A DNA stretch of 64,000 bases from Acinetobacter beijerinckii CIP 110307 (GTDB lineage: Bacteria > Pseudomonadota > Gammaproteobacteria > Pseudomonadales > Moraxellaceae). Below, piece by piece: positions 43,749 through 53,518 of the stretch. The stretch covers positions 538,084 to 602,083 of the forward strand of contig NZ_KB849766.1 in assembly GCF_000369005.1 (NCBI RefSeq), written 5' to 3'. Positions within the stretch are counted from its first letter, which is position 1. Every line of letters begins with the position of its first letter. Under the pieces are notes generated by a model. It was not told the DNA's origin, did no database searches, and saw only the letters and a program-made list of their open reading frames with translations. Position numbers and translations under genes: made by a program.

Positions 43749-44747
43749 ATGCCTAAACATCCAATGATAGAACAGCTGATTGATGCACAACTTGATTTTC
43801 TCGATCTTGAATTTGCCCAACCAGAAACCATTCAACTTGAATTTAAAGCGTTCTATCATTGGTTACGGTTACAACAACTGCAACATATTTGGTCATTTGA
43901 ACAAATTTTTAATTTAATTGAAAAGCAAATTTTAGCAACGCCAGCAAGCGCATTTTTAGTCGAACAAATTGCAGAGCATATTCGTTTTGCTTTAATCCAT
44001 CCATTAAATGATAGCACCACCATAGAAGACGTGATTCCCGTACTTACGATTGATTCTATTGCCCAATATGTCGCGAGTAAAAGCGCTCATAGGGAACGTT
44101 TAATTAAAACCATTGTAAATAATCCAGCTTTTTCAGCCCTAATTACCCAACTGATTCAACATTCAATCCAAGATTATTTAGATAACTCGGTGATGTCTAA
44201 ACGTGTGCCTGGGGTTGGGCACTTTATGAAAATGGGCAAATCTGTTTTAGAGTCAGTCACTGATTCCAACTTGAATGAAACAATTGCACATTATCTACGT
44301 AAAAACATTCTAAAAATTAGTCAAATGAGTGAGCGAGTTTTAAGTCAACATTTCAATGATGATAAGCTTTATCATTTCCAAGCAAATCTTTGGCATAAAA
44401 TCAAAGTTATGCCCTTATCAGTATTGAAAAACTATGTCGAAGTTCAGGACTTACCTAAAACCGTCGGCATGGGACATGAAATTTGGGATCATATTCGTCA
44501 AACTCCATACTTAAAACAGCAAGTACACGATGGCGTATATGCTTGGTATGCACGTAATCAAGAAAGATCATTCGATTTATTATTGCGTGATTTAAATATT
44601 GATGAAGACCTGATTCAAAATGAATTGAGTCAATTATTAGCACCTGTTCTAAAGCAAGTTATAGCAACTGGGTATTTAAGACAAAGAGCGCGTATTCACT
44701 TAGAGAAATTTTATTATTCAGAAAAAATACAAAGTATTCTAAGTTAG
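43749..44747 (+). CDS. Conserved hypothetical protein downstream of the lipase-like gene
   Basis: 332 residues, almost entirely alpha-helical by composition (many Leu, Ile, Gln, His), no signal peptide and no membrane helix. Stretches include HPLNDSTTIEDVIPVLTIDS, VMSKRVPGVGHFMKMGKSVL and a C-terminal helical tract. No family recognised; it does not look like the lipase-specific foldase that accompanies LipA-type lipases. Its 25-nt spacing from the hydrolase suggests one operon. Confidence 0.75.
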   Translation: MPKHPMIEQLIDAQLDFLDLEFAQPETIQLEFKAFYHWLRLQQLQHIWSFEQIFNLIEKQILATPASAFLVEQIAEHIRFALIHPLNDSTTIEDVIPVLTIDSIAQYVASKSAHRERLIKTIVNNPAFSALITQLIQHSIQDYLDNSVMSKRVPGVGHFMKMGKSVLESVTDSNLNETIAHYLRKNILKISQMSERVLSQHFNDDKLYHFQANLWHKIKVMPLSVLKNYVEVQDLPKTVGMGHEIWDHIRQTPYLKQQVHDGVYAWYARNQERSFDLLLRDLNIDEDLIQNELSQLLAPVLKQVIATGYLRQRARIHLEKFYYSEKIQSILS

Positions 44748-44773
44748 AAAGATCATTAAATGATCTTTCTAAC
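44743..44773. terminator. Long hairpin between convergent genes
   Basis: Thirteen-bp perfect stem GTTAGAAAGATCA/TGATCTTTCTAAC that includes the stop codon of the hypothetical gene. There is no strong T-run, so it may act as a weak bidirectional terminator or 3'-end stabiliser. Confidence 0.55.
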
Positions 44774-44781
44774 TCATTTAC

Positions 44782-46827
44782 TTAGTATTTAATAGTTACG
44801 CCAATAAATGCACGTTGACGTTCTACTAAATATGAATCATCGCCATTTGATAAGCTTTTATCAAATAGATTACTCAAACCAGTTCTAAACGTAAGATTAT
44901 CGTTGTAGTTATAGTTTGCAGACACCCCAAAAATTGTATGAGGTTTTTGCAGGCTACTAGTTGTAATATTATTACCGAAATATTGCTTCCCTGAATGTTT
45001 TGCATTGAATTCAAAAGCAAAAGCATCTGTTGGTTTCCAATTTAAAGCTGAGTTCACTGTAATTTTAGGTGTCGTAATTAGCTTTTCACCAGTATCTAAG
45101 TTTTTTGCCTCAAAGAAATAAGTCATATTATTATTCCAATACAACGTATCTGTGAGTGGAAAGTTTGCAACAACCTCTAAACCTTTCGTTCGTGCTTTGC
45201 CAATATTTTCATAACGGGTATACCAACGACCATTAATTTTATCTAACGCTGCATAATCAATTTTATCTTTGAAATCAGTATGGAAATACGTCACACCAAG
45301 ATCAGCATTAAAGCCCGTATAATTAAAGCTAATTTCATAGTTGGTACTCTCTTCGGGTTGTAGATTTGGATTACCTGCCATGTAGCAGCCACCTGTGGTA
45401 TAACCCAATGGGATTAGAGAACTACAACCACCTCCTCTAGAAAAAGTCGCAGCACCTGCAGTTGTTTCTTTTAATGATGGTGCACGGAAACCTTTTGCAA
45501 CCCCACCTTTAATGGTGAAATCAGTGACTGGATGGAAGACAAGATAAGCTCGTGGGCTATGATGTGAACTATATTTATCATCATGGTCTAATCGATCACC
45601 AATCGTTAAATTTAAGTTGTCTAATAAACTTATATTATTTTCCAAGAAAACTGCCCAAGTCTTATTATCAACAGTTGGATCTGAATATTTCTGCCCATCC
45701 CAACTTCCATCTGGTGATGTTCCAATCGTTTGAGTATTGGTTAACTCATTTTTCTTCCACTGCCCACCAACCGTTAATGATTGTTCAAACAATACATTGA
45801 ATGGGATGTTCAAATTACCTTCAACAATTGTTTCATTTGACTTCGCAATGCCAGTCTCATTACTACTATCGTAATCATTGTAATATGCAGATAGTTTAGA
45901 TTTACCAAAACCCCAATCCCCATCATGGGAAATACTATAAGTGTGATGTTCTAAATTGTCTGGTCCCCAAGAGATCTCTCCCTCACTAATCGCACCACCA
46001 CGTCCACCAACCTCACCAAATCCTGCCTTATTTTTTTGAGTTGAAATTCCCGCTTCAACAGCAACTTGATGTTTATCATTAATTTTAAAATTCAATAATG
46101 CGTTATAGTTTTCATCAATGTATCCAGAAGTCCCTTTACCAGCTTTAATATTCTGATCAGCTTCACGCTCTGTACGACCAGCTGTTAAACGTAATCCTAA
46201 ACTATCAGTTAATGGACCTGTCACCATAACGCCCATTTGGTCAGTATGCCCTAAATCCCTGGAAGTCGTTGGAACAGTATAATTACGAGTTAAGCTCCCG
46301 CCCCATTTGGTTGGAATCTTACGGGTAATGATGTTGATTACCCCACCCATCGCATCTGAACCATAAAGTGATGACATTGGGCCACGTACCACTTCAATTC
46401 GTTCAATCATTTCAGGTGTAATCCAGTTTAAATCCTGACGGCCTAAATCAGGACGATAGTTGGTATCACGCGAAGAGCCAATACGTTTCCCATCAATTAA
46501 GATCAAGGTGTAATTATCTGGTAAACCACGTAATTTAATTTTTGAACCGTCGCCATTAGGACTCGTTCCACCTGTAACACCAGGAACTTTATTCAATAAT
46601 TCACCAATACTGCTAACTGGTTGTTTTTCTAAGTCTTCTCGCGTAATCACACTAATACTTGCAGGTGCATCTTTTACATCTACAGCTTGGCTACTAGCAG
46701 TCACAACAATTTTTTCAAGTTGGACGGCATCTTTATTCGTTTGAGTTTCTGCTGCATGTGCAACGGCCATCATACTACTAAACACAGAAATTGTGAGGAG
46801 AGATTGACTAGCTAATTTATTGGACAT
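44782..46827 (-). CDS. TonB-dependent catecholate-siderophore receptor (CirA/FepA-like)
   Basis: 681 residues from the ATG at 46825-46827, with AGGTGGG upstream. Signal peptide to AHAAE, TonB box region near LEKIVVTAS, plug domain (PASISVITREDLEKQPVSSI, IRLRG-type KIKLRGLPDNYTLILIDGKR, RIEVVRGPMSSLYGSDAMGG) and a 22-strand barrel ending in FIGVTIKY. The long loop with two Cys (GGGCSSLIPLGYTTGGCYM) matches the extracellular disulfide loop of FepA/CirA-type receptors. Imports a ferric siderophore, probably catecholate, and is also a plausible phage/bacteriocin receptor. A Fur box lies in its promoter region. Confidence 0.92.
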   Translation of the reverse strand: MSNKLASQSLLTISVFSSMMAVAHAAETQTNKDAVQLEKIVVTASSQAVDVKDAPASISVITREDLEKQPVSSIGELLNKVPGVTGGTSPNGDGSKIKLRGLPDNYTLILIDGKRIGSSRDTNYRPDLGRQDLNWITPEMIERIEVVRGPMSSLYGSDAMGGVINIITRKIPTKWGGSLTRNYTVPTTSRDLGHTDQMGVMVTGPLTDSLGLRLTAGRTEREADQNIKAGKGTSGYIDENYNALLNFKINDKHQVAVEAGISTQKNKAGFGEVGGRGGAISEGEISWGPDNLEHHTYSISHDGDWGFGKSKLSAYYNDYDSSNETGIAKSNETIVEGNLNIPFNVLFEQSLTVGGQWKKNELTNTQTIGTSPDGSWDGQKYSDPTVDNKTWAVFLENNISLLDNLNLTIGDRLDHDDKYSSHHSPRAYLVFHPVTDFTIKGGVAKGFRAPSLKETTAGAATFSRGGGCSSLIPLGYTTGGCYMAGNPNLQPEESTNYEISFNYTGFNADLGVTYFHTDFKDKIDYAALDKINGRWYTRYENIGKARTKGLEVVANFPLTDTLYWNNNMTYFFEAKNLDTGEKLITTPKITVNSALNWKPTDAFAFEFNAKHSGKQYFGNNITTSSLQKPHTIFGVSANYNYNDNLTFRTGLSNLFDKSLSNGDDSYLVERQRAFIGVTIKY

Positions 46828-46913
46828 ATTCCCACCTAAATATGGCAAATTTCAAGATTTGCTTAAAAAATTCATGAAAAGTCTAACAAAAAAATAATAA
46901 AACTCAATACAAA

Positions 46914-46928
46914 TGATAATTATTATTA
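46914..46928. promoter_or_regulatory. Putative Fur box upstream of the TonB receptor gene
   Basis: TGATAAT-T-ATTATTA is a 7-1-7 inverted repeat matching the Fur consensus TGATAATnATTATCA at all but one fixed position. It lies 87 nt upstream of the receptor start, so the gene is predicted to be iron-repressed. Confidence 0.75.
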
Positions 46929-47006
46929 TTTATGTATTCATTTATAAATTCTTATTTTTAGTTATGAAACAATGGACTGCTCTAAATCATACAGATTTAA
47001 AAATAA

Positions 47007-47031
47007 AAAAAGCTCCCGAGAGAGCTTTTAA
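47007..47031 (-). terminator. Intrinsic terminator of nfuA
   Basis: Minus strand: AAAAGCTC-TCTCGG-GAGCTTTT followed by T-rich sequence, about 23 nt after the nfuA stop. Confidence 0.8.
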
Positions 47032-47053
47032 AATACAATAAATTTCAAGAAAA

Positions 47054-47692
47054 TTATTTAAAATAAGCGCCTTCTGCTTGAGAATGATCCGTTTGATCCA
47101 CAACACGTTTAAGTTCAGGAACGTGCTGCTGCAAGGTTGTTTCAACGCCTTGTTTTAACGTGACATCAATTGCAGAACAACCCTGACATCCGCCACCAAA
47201 TTTCAATACCGCAGTAAGACCATGTTCAGGATCATCTTGAACTTCTACAAGACTGCAATTACCGCCATGGCCTTCTAAACCTGGATTAATTTCAGATTGT
47301 AAAATATAAGTAATTCGCTCTTCAATCGACGCATCAGGACCTACACGAGGTACTTTTGAGTTTGGAGCACGAAATGTTAACTGACCGCCAAAACGATCTT
47401 TATTGTAATCAATCACTGCATCACGAAGATATGGGATGGATGGCGCATCAACATAAGCAGGAAAATCTGGATAATCCTGTTTGTAGTCGGTCGGTACGAC
47501 CTCATCAGGTGCGCTATATGCCATACAGCATTCCGCGCGTGGTGTACCTGGGTGTTCTACAAAAACACGAACGCCAATCCCTGGAGTATTTTGCTTGTTC
47601 AATAAATCGCTTAAATACTCTTGCGCAGAGGGAGTAATCAAAAGGTTTGGAATTTCTTCTGCAACGGCAGTATTGGTGTTCTCAGTCGACAT
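47054..47692 (-). CDS. nfuA: Fe/S biogenesis protein NfuA
   Basis: 212 residues from the ATG at 47690-47692 (GAGGA upstream), the family's usual length; a TTG five codons earlier is not needed. N-terminal degenerate A-type domain (LLITPSAQEYLSDLLNKQNT onward) and C-terminal Nfu domain with the cluster-binding CxxC in FGGGCQGCSAIDVTLKQGVE. It carries 4Fe-4S clusters to apo-targets such as aconitase, mainly under oxidative or iron-poor conditions; the neighbouring Fur-type receptor gene suits an iron-related setting but is separately transcribed. Confidence 0.95.
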   Translation of the reverse strand: MSTENTNTAVAEEIPNLLITPSAQEYLSDLLNKQNTPGIGVRVFVEHPGTPRAECCMAYSAPDEVVPTDYKQDYPDFPAYVDAPSIPYLRDAVIDYNKDRFGGQLTFRAPNSKVPRVGPDASIEERITYILQSEINPGLEGHGGNCSLVEVQDDPEHGLTAVLKFGGGCQGCSAIDVTLKQGVETTLQQHVPELKRVVDQTDHSQAEGAYFK

Positions 47693-47845
47693 AACATTAA
47701 TCCTCAAGCTGATGTCGTTATATTAACCGAAGATGGAGGGTAATTAAAAAAAATCAACCATTTTTGTAGGAATTCTATGCAAGATGATTGTTTATTCAGT
47801 TTTTAATGGCATTATTGCCTAGACACTGATCAATTTAAAACATTT

Positions 47846-48463
47846 ATGTTACATCTACCCTTCGGTCACACTGTGACAATCATCATTATTACTGTTGCGA
47901 TTTCTTTATTGGCTTTCTCCAATCAAACAGTAATGAATCGTTTAATTTTTTGGCCACCCGCAATGCAACGTGGGCAATACGATCGTTTTATCACACATGG
48001 TTTCATTCATGCCGATGGAACACACTTATTGTTCAATATGATTACGCTGTTTTTCTTCGGCAATATCATTGAAAGTTTTTATCGTCAGTTTTTTTACGAT
48101 ATGGGCTTTGTTTTATTTTATCTTGGCGGTCTGATTGCTGCTATTTTACCAAGCTATTTAAAACATCGTCATGACGCACGTTGGGCGAGTTTGGGAGCTT
48201 CTGGGGCAGTTTCTGGCGTGTTATTCGCTTATATTCTATTTCAGCCTTGGAACTTAATTTTTGTTTTCTTCATTCCTGTTCCTGCAATTATCTTTGCCAT
48301 TTTATATGTGGCTTATAGCATTTGGTCAGGGAAAAAAGGCAATAGTAATATCAATCACAGTGCGCATCTTTGGGGTGCTGCCTATGGCGTAGTGGTGACC
48401 ATCATCTTAGAGCCTAGAGTTGTTCCTCATTTCCTAAATCAATTGACCAAACTACCTTTTTAA
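47846..48463 (+). CDS. Rhomboid-family intramembrane serine protease (second)
   Basis: 205 residues, about six membrane helices. FITHGFIHADGTHLLFNMIT gives the His/Asn pair, the nucleophile is in SLGASGAVSGVLFAYIL, and the base His in NINHSAHLWGAAYGVVV. Compact form without extra domains. It shares only the catalytic core with the rhomboid at 36,655-37,461, so the two are paralogues of different subtypes. Monocistronic. Confidence 0.9.
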   Translation: MLHLPFGHTVTIIIITVAISLLAFSNQTVMNRLIFWPPAMQRGQYDRFITHGFIHADGTHLLFNMITLFFFGNIIESFYRQFFYDMGFVLFYLGGLIAAILPSYLKHRHDARWASLGASGAVSGVLFAYILFQPWNLIFVFFIPVPAIIFAILYVAYSIWSGKKGNSNINHSAHLWGAAYGVVVTIILEPRVVPHFLNQLTKLPF

Positions 48464-48478
48464 ATTGTTTTAAACATC

Positions 48479-48507
48479 AGCCCCGATTTAGGGGCTTTTC
48501 TTTTTTT
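48479..48507 (+). terminator. Intrinsic terminator of the second rhomboid gene
   Basis: Stem AGCCCC/GGGGCT around GATTTA, followed by a T-rich tract. Confidence 0.85.
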
Positions 48508-48593
48508 AAGATTAACATTCAAGTTTTAATTATTTTTATCATAAAAATCATCTATCTAAACTAACTAAAATTTTAGAAAATAAGTCGATTACA

Positions 48594-50276
48594 ATGCCAC
48601 GTAAATATCTACTCTCTACTCTTTCATTTGCATTATTTAGTCTTACGCTCACAGCTTGTAATAATGATGATTCAGAAAATACAAATATTGTTGGTGAAAT
48701 CAAGAAACAACCCAATGTTCTATTTATTATGGCGGATGATTTAGGCTATTCAGACTTAGGTGCTTTTGGTGGTGAAATCAATACACCAAATATTGATGCC
48801 CTCACCCAAGAGGGTCGTATTTTAACCGACTATCATACAGCCCCTACTTGCTCTCCCACTCGTTCACAGTTGATTTCTGGTACTGATCATCATCTAGCAG
48901 GTATTGGGGCTATGGCGGAACTTACGCCCACTCATTTGAAGGGTCAACCCGGTTATGAGGGTTTTCTAAATCAACGTTCTCTATCAATTGCTGAAGTGCT
49001 GAAAGACAATGGCTATCGAACTTATATCAGTGGAAAATGGCACTTAGGCTTAACGGATGAAACCAATGCTCATGCCAAAGGTTTTGATCATTCATTTACC
49101 TTATTACAAGGATTTGATTTACATTTTAAACAAGCGCCTGACGCTTACAAACGCAATGCAACATATACTGAGGATGGCAAAAAAATTCCAATTTCATCCT
49201 TACCTGATGATTTCTTTTCGACTAACTATTTTACTGACAAACTGATTAGCTATTTAGATTCAGGTAAAAATTCAGGTAAACCATTCTTTGCCTATGCTGC
49301 TTACACCGCACCGCATTGGCCGCTACAAGCTCCTACCGAATATCGTGACCGTTATCGTGGTGTTTACGATGTCGGTTATGACGTAATTCGTGATGCACGT
49401 ATTGCGCGTCAAAAACAACTGGGTTTAATTCCCGCCAATTTCAGTACTGCTGAACCAATTGCTACTGAAAACGCACCACAAAAATATGGCAAATGGAATG
49501 AGCTTTCAACTGAGCAAAAAGCGCTGGAAGCACGCAGAATGGAAATCTATGCTGGTATGGTTGAAAATCTAGATGCCAATATCGGTCGTATCATTCAATA
49601 TCTGAAACGCAATAATTTATATGACAACACTTTAATTTTCTTTGTTTCAGACAACGGTGCAGAAGGCTTTATCCGAGGGAGTTATGGAACAGAATCAGGT
49701 TTTGATAACAGTATCAGTAATGTCGGTGCAGCGAACTCTTATCACTATGTTGGACCACGTTGGGCAGAAGTCAGCGCTGCGCCATTTCATTTATGGAAAG
49801 ATACAGCGGGCGAAGGTGCAACGACAGCACCCGCCATTGTAAAACTCCCTTATCAAAGTCAAGCTCGAGCCACTCATCATGGTTTTGCATCTGTGCTGGA
49901 TGTTTTCCCAACCGTTTTAGATTATGCCAATATTTCCATACCACAAGGTCAGTACAAAGGTCGTCAAATTAATACACCAAGCGGTTACTCATGGAAAGCC
50001 GTACTTGAGAATAAGGCTCAAAACATTCGTCCAGTTAACTTTAGCTTTGCTGATGAATTACATGGTAGTAAATATGCTCGTCAAGGTGATTGGAAAATCG
50101 CACTACAAGGTAATGCCAAACTCGGAACAGGCTCTTGGGAACTCTATAATCTGAAAAATGATCGTGGGGAAACTCAAAATCTTGCTCAAAACAATCCTGA
50201 AAAACTGCAACAACTTGTAGATGTATATAACCAATACACGCAAAAAAATGGCGTTCAGGAATACAACCTTAAATGA
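48594..50276 (+). CDS. Lipoprotein arylsulfatase
   Basis: 560 residues. Signal peptide with lipobox LTAC (C22), so lipid-anchored after export. Sulfatase domain: NVLFIMADDLGYSDLGAFGG with the calcium-binding D48 and D49, and the formylglycine motif CSPTR (C86-R90) in HTAPTCSPTRSQLISG, i.e. the Cys-type site activated by FGE. Further blocks: GKWHLGL, APHWPLQAPTEYRDRY and FFVSDNGAEG. It hydrolyses a sulfate ester, substrate unknown. The next gene overlaps it by 4 nt and encodes the matching activating enzyme. Confidence 0.94.
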   Translation: MPRKYLLSTLSFALFSLTLTACNNDDSENTNIVGEIKKQPNVLFIMADDLGYSDLGAFGGEINTPNIDALTQEGRILTDYHTAPTCSPTRSQLISGTDHHLAGIGAMAELTPTHLKGQPGYEGFLNQRSLSIAEVLKDNGYRTYISGKWHLGLTDETNAHAKGFDHSFTLLQGFDLHFKQAPDAYKRNATYTEDGKKIPISSLPDDFFSTNYFTDKLISYLDSGKNSGKPFFAYAAYTAPHWPLQAPTEYRDRYRGVYDVGYDVIRDARIARQKQLGLIPANFSTAEPIATENAPQKYGKWNELSTEQKALEARRMEIYAGMVENLDANIGRIIQYLKRNNLYDNTLIFFVSDNGAEGFIRGSYGTESGFDNSISNVGAANSYHYVGPRWAEVSAAPFHLWKDTAGEGATTAPAIVKLPYQSQARATHHGFASVLDVFPTVLDYANISIPQGQYKGRQINTPSGYSWKAVLENKAQNIRPVNFSFADELHGSKYARQGDWKIALQGNAKLGTGSWELYNLKNDRGETQNLAQNNPEKLQQLVDVYNQYTQKNGVQEYNLK

Positions 50277-51268
50277 AATGGATTTACTTTTTAGTTTCAC
50301 TCAGCAGTCTGTCTCTTCTGACGGGCTGTAATAAGGTCGGAGATGATGATACTAAGCCCCGTAATACTGTAGCGGCACAATTGGGCACGTTGCAGCAATG
50401 CCAACAGTATTCAGGTCTACCCGATGCATGGCAACAAAATAAAACCGCGGGCATGGTTTGGATTCCTAAAGGTTCTTTTCAACTAGGTTCTAATCTCGCT
50501 TACCCAGATGAGTTAAACTTCGGCAAACAAAAACGGCAGGTGGAAGGTTTCTGGATCGACCAAACTGAAGTTACTGTGGCGCAGTTTTCTAGCTTCATCA
50601 AAGCGACGGGTTACGTTACTGATGCAGAAAAACAAAAACAAGCTGCGGTATTTTCTCCTAATGTGAGTAATCCGAATCAATGGTGGCAACTAAAAGCAAA
50701 CTACACATGGAAAACGCCTCACGGCAAAGTAGGTCAAGCACCTCTACCTTCTGAACCCGTTCGTTATGTCACTAAAAATGATGCTGAACATTATGCGGTT
50801 TGGTTAGGTCGGGATTTACCTACAGAGCAAGAATGGGAATATGCTGCTAAAGCTGGATCAAAAACGGATACGCCGCTACATCAAGCACCTAAAGATTCAC
50901 ATCAGCATTCACAAGCCAACTATTGGCAAGGCGAATTTCCATTTACCAATACCAGTGAAGATCACTTTAAAGGGGTTGCACCTGTGGGCTGTTATATTGC
51001 TAACGCATTCAACTTATACGATATGATCGGCAATGTCTGGGAATGGACGTCTTCGATATATCACGGCGCACATGATCAACATATGGGGAATTATGCTGAA
51101 TTACGGCAACAGAATAATTCTACTATTCAATATGTGTTAAAAGGTGGATCTTTTTTATGTGCCTCAAACTTTTGTGCTCGTTACCGAAACAGTAGTCGCT
51201 ATCCACAAGAGTTTGACTTAGCAGCAAGCCACGTCGGTTTTAGAACAGTCTTACGCTCCTTAGAATGA
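50273..51268 (+). CDS. Lipoprotein formylglycine-generating enzyme (FGE/SUMF1 type)
   Basis: 331 residues, translationally coupled to the sulfatase by ATGA. Lipobox LTGC (C19) gives an envelope location. The FGE-sulfatase domain shows MVWIPKGSFQLGSNLAYPDE at the start, FWIDQTEVTVAQFSSFIKAT, LPTEQEWEYAAKAG, NLYDMIGNVWEWTSS and the C-terminal GGSFLCASNFCARYR. Both active-site Cys are present with the spacing of the true oxidases (C296 and C301, C-x4-C), which separates it from Cys-less SUMF-domain proteins. It converts the Cys of CxPxR to formylglycine using oxygen and Cu. An exported, lipid-anchored FGE acting on an exported sulfatase is unusual; most bacterial FGEs are cytoplasmic. Confidence 0.9.
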   Translation: MKWIYFLVSLSSLSLLTGCNKVGDDDTKPRNTVAAQLGTLQQCQQYSGLPDAWQQNKTAGMVWIPKGSFQLGSNLAYPDELNFGKQKRQVEGFWIDQTEVTVAQFSSFIKATGYVTDAEKQKQAAVFSPNVSNPNQWWQLKANYTWKTPHGKVGQAPLPSEPVRYVTKNDAEHYAVWLGRDLPTEQEWEYAAKAGSKTDTPLHQAPKDSHQHSQANYWQGEFPFTNTSEDHFKGVAPVGCYIANAFNLYDMIGNVWEWTSSIYHGAHDQHMGNYAELRQQNNSTIQYVLKGGSFLCASNFCARYRNSSRYPQEFDLAASHVGFRTVLRSLE

Positions 51269-51386
51269 GTATTTTGTCACTCGATCACAATAAAAATGAT
51301 ATTTTCATCTAATTAGTAATTTTATTTTTAAAAAACCCATATAAACTACATGGAAATATACTCCATTTATTTTAAAGGGATTTTTA

Positions 51387-52514
51387 ATGAATATAACCCA
51401 ATATGACATAGCTACAGGAATCTTGAATAAGGTCCAGTGTGCTGATGATTGGGTTAATTTCTTAGAACAACTGAATCATCGTTTCAACATACAAGCCTCT
51501 CAACTCTTAGCCGTAGATCTCGAAGTTCAAGCACTTTCTTTTAGTGTTCATCACGGTGTAGATTTTGATTCTAATCAACTTGAACAAGCCGCATTAAAGC
51601 AAATACGTTTAAATATTGATGATGATCCTCGTTTAAAGAAAATCTTACTTGCTCCAGTCGATGGTTGGATGCATTGCTCTGAACATTTTTCAGAAGATGA
51701 AATCCTAGAAACTCAGATTTATCAGCAAGTTTTACAGCCGCTTAATTTACGTTTTTGTTCAGCAATTCAAATCATCTATGACCAAAAAGTTTGCGTGATC
51801 TTAGCTTTTTTGACTAGTCCAGAGCGAGGTGCTCTTTGCTGCTCGGAGTTACATGCTGTCTATGAAATCTTGCCCGTCATGCAGCAAAAAATTCAGCAGT
51901 ATCGTCACCATTTTGAATATTCCACGATGACTTTACTTGGTTCGCAATTAATTCAGAAAATGAAACAACCAATTGCTCTTATTAACTTAAATGGAGATAT
52001 TCTGGAAATAAATCCTGAGGCCCAAAGCTTATTAGAACAAAATGATCACATCGGAATAAAACAACGTCGTTTCATTTTCACTGAAAAAAATCAAAGCCAG
52101 TTTGATCAACACTTAATCGAACTTGAGCGTAATTATAAAAAAAATTACGATTTAAGCTCGACTGAGCGCAGCAAAATCATCAAGTTTGATCACCATTTAT
52201 TTTTAACTTTAGATTTACTCAGTCCCGAGAAAACCCATAAGATTTTTGGTTTACGCCCCGTTTTACTCGCTACATTCACTGGTTTAAAACATAAACCCAA
52301 ATATCAAAAAGATGTCTATGCACAACTTTTTATGTTCACCCCTGTCGAACACAAAATATGTGAACAACTACTCGAAGGTAAAACCACTAAAGAGATTGCA
52401 CGCTCGCATGAAATTCAAGCGGATACCGTAAAGAAACACCTGCAATCCATTTTCAAAAAAACAAAAACGCATCGACAAACTGAATTGATTCAACTGTTGA
52501 TGCAATTTTTATAA
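51387..52514 (+). CDS. LuxR-type transcriptional regulator with PAS-like domain
   Basis: 375 residues, single helix-turn-helix at the C-terminus: FTPVEHKICEQLLEGKTTKE followed by IARSHEIQADTVKKHLQSIF and KKTKTHRQTELIQLL. A PAS-like segment precedes it (QPIALINLNGDILEINPEAQ, then SLLEQND). The N-terminal 180 residues are a GAF/PAS-like sensor of unknown ligand. No receiver Asp pocket is seen, so it is not a classical response regulator. It follows the sulfatase/FGE pair by 118 nt and may control it (inference from context). Confidence 0.82.
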   Translation: MNITQYDIATGILNKVQCADDWVNFLEQLNHRFNIQASQLLAVDLEVQALSFSVHHGVDFDSNQLEQAALKQIRLNIDDDPRLKKILLAPVDGWMHCSEHFSEDEILETQIYQQVLQPLNLRFCSAIQIIYDQKVCVILAFLTSPERGALCCSELHAVYEILPVMQQKIQQYRHHFEYSTMTLLGSQLIQKMKQPIALINLNGDILEINPEAQSLLEQNDHIGIKQRRFIFTEKNQSQFDQHLIELERNYKKNYDLSSTERSKIIKFDHHLFLTLDLLSPEKTHKIFGLRPVLLATFTGLKHKPKYQKDVYAQLFMFTPVEHKICEQLLEGKTTKEIARSHEIQADTVKKHLQSIFKKTKTHRQTELIQLLMQFL

Positions 52515-52534
52515 AAAGTTTCAAAATCTATGTG

Positions 52535-53518
52535 TTAAGCAATTTCAGCAGGGAAAGTAATGACTTGTTCAATTTTCATTTTATTCATTGCAACCATAAG
52601 TAAACGATCAATTCCAAGTGCAATACCTGAACATTCAGGCATATTTGGTAAAGCTGCTAATAAATGTTGATCTGTTGGAATCACAGGCAACCCCTTATGA
52701 GCACGTTCAGCATTATCCGCATCAAAACGTGCTGCCAATACTTCGGCATCAAGAAGTTCATCATAGGCATTCGCAAGCTCTAATCCTTCAATGTACACTT
52801 CAAAGCGCGCTGCGACTAGCTCACCCTCTTCATCTGTTTTTACCTTGGCTAATGATGCCATTTCAGGTGGAAAATCAGTTAAAAATACTGGAGCATCAAA
52901 ACCTAAACTCGGCTCTACAAAATGCGAAAACAATAAATCCATATAAGCCAAGCGATCATTTCCTAAATCAAGGTTAAGACCAACTCGATTCGAAGTTTCT
53001 TTGAGTTGCTTTAAAGTCGCTTGTAAAGGGTTAATATCTAATCGATCTTGAAAAGCATGTTTATAGCTCAAAATATAAGGACGAACTTCACCAAAGCGAT
53101 GTGCCAAACAAACTTCTAGTAATTCTGCTGTTTCATGCATTAAGCCTTTTAAATCTAAACCAGGACGATACCATTCCAACATGGTAAATTCGCTATTGTG
53201 TTTACGGCCATGCTCATCATCACGAAACACTTTACAGATTTGATAAATTGCACCACTACCACTTGCTAATAAGCGTTTCATCGGGAATTCTGGTGAAGTC
53301 TGTAAATATTGAGTATTTAATTTACCGTGAATATGACGTTGTACTTGTACTGATGCCAAATGAACATCGGTCACAGCGGCTTGAGATAAAATCGGTGTTT
53401 CAACCTCTAATACATTTCTCTCAGCAAAAAACTGGCGAATTTTTGTGTACATCTCGGCACGTGCTTTTAATGCATCAAGTGAACATGTAGGTTGATAAGT
53501 TTTCATATTCTGACTCAT
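52535..53518 (-). CDS. epmA: EF-P lysine ligase EpmA (PoxA/GenX)
   Basis: 327 residues from the ATG at 53516-53518, which overlaps the pdxB stop by ATGA. It is a stand-alone class II aminoacyl-tRNA-synthetase-like catalytic domain: motif 2 FRDDEHGRKHNSEFTMLEWY, motif 3 GIALGIDRLLM, and an N-terminus lacking the anticodon-binding domain of LysS. It attaches beta-lysine to elongation factor P, which relieves ribosome stalling at polyproline. The partner EpmB and efp genes are not in this window. Confidence 0.93.
   Translation of the reverse strand: MSQNMKTYQPTCSLDALKARAEMYTKIRQFFAERNVLEVETPILSQAAVTDVHLASVQVQRHIHGKLNTQYLQTSPEFPMKRLLASGSGAIYQICKVFRDDEHGRKHNSEFTMLEWYRPGLDLKGLMHETAELLEVCLAHRFGEVRPYILSYKHAFQDRLDINPLQATLKQLKETSNRVGLNLDLGNDRLAYMDLLFSHFVEPSLGFDAPVFLTDFPPEMASLAKVKTDEEGELVAARFEVYIEGLELANAYDELLDAEVLAARFDADNAERAHKGLPVIPTDQHLLAALPNMPECSGIALGIDRLLMVAMNKMKIEQVITFPAEIA

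Noticed and set aside
43749-44747. Lipase-specific foldase (Lif/LipB)
   Set aside because: No N-terminal membrane anchor or foldase motif; left as hypothetical.
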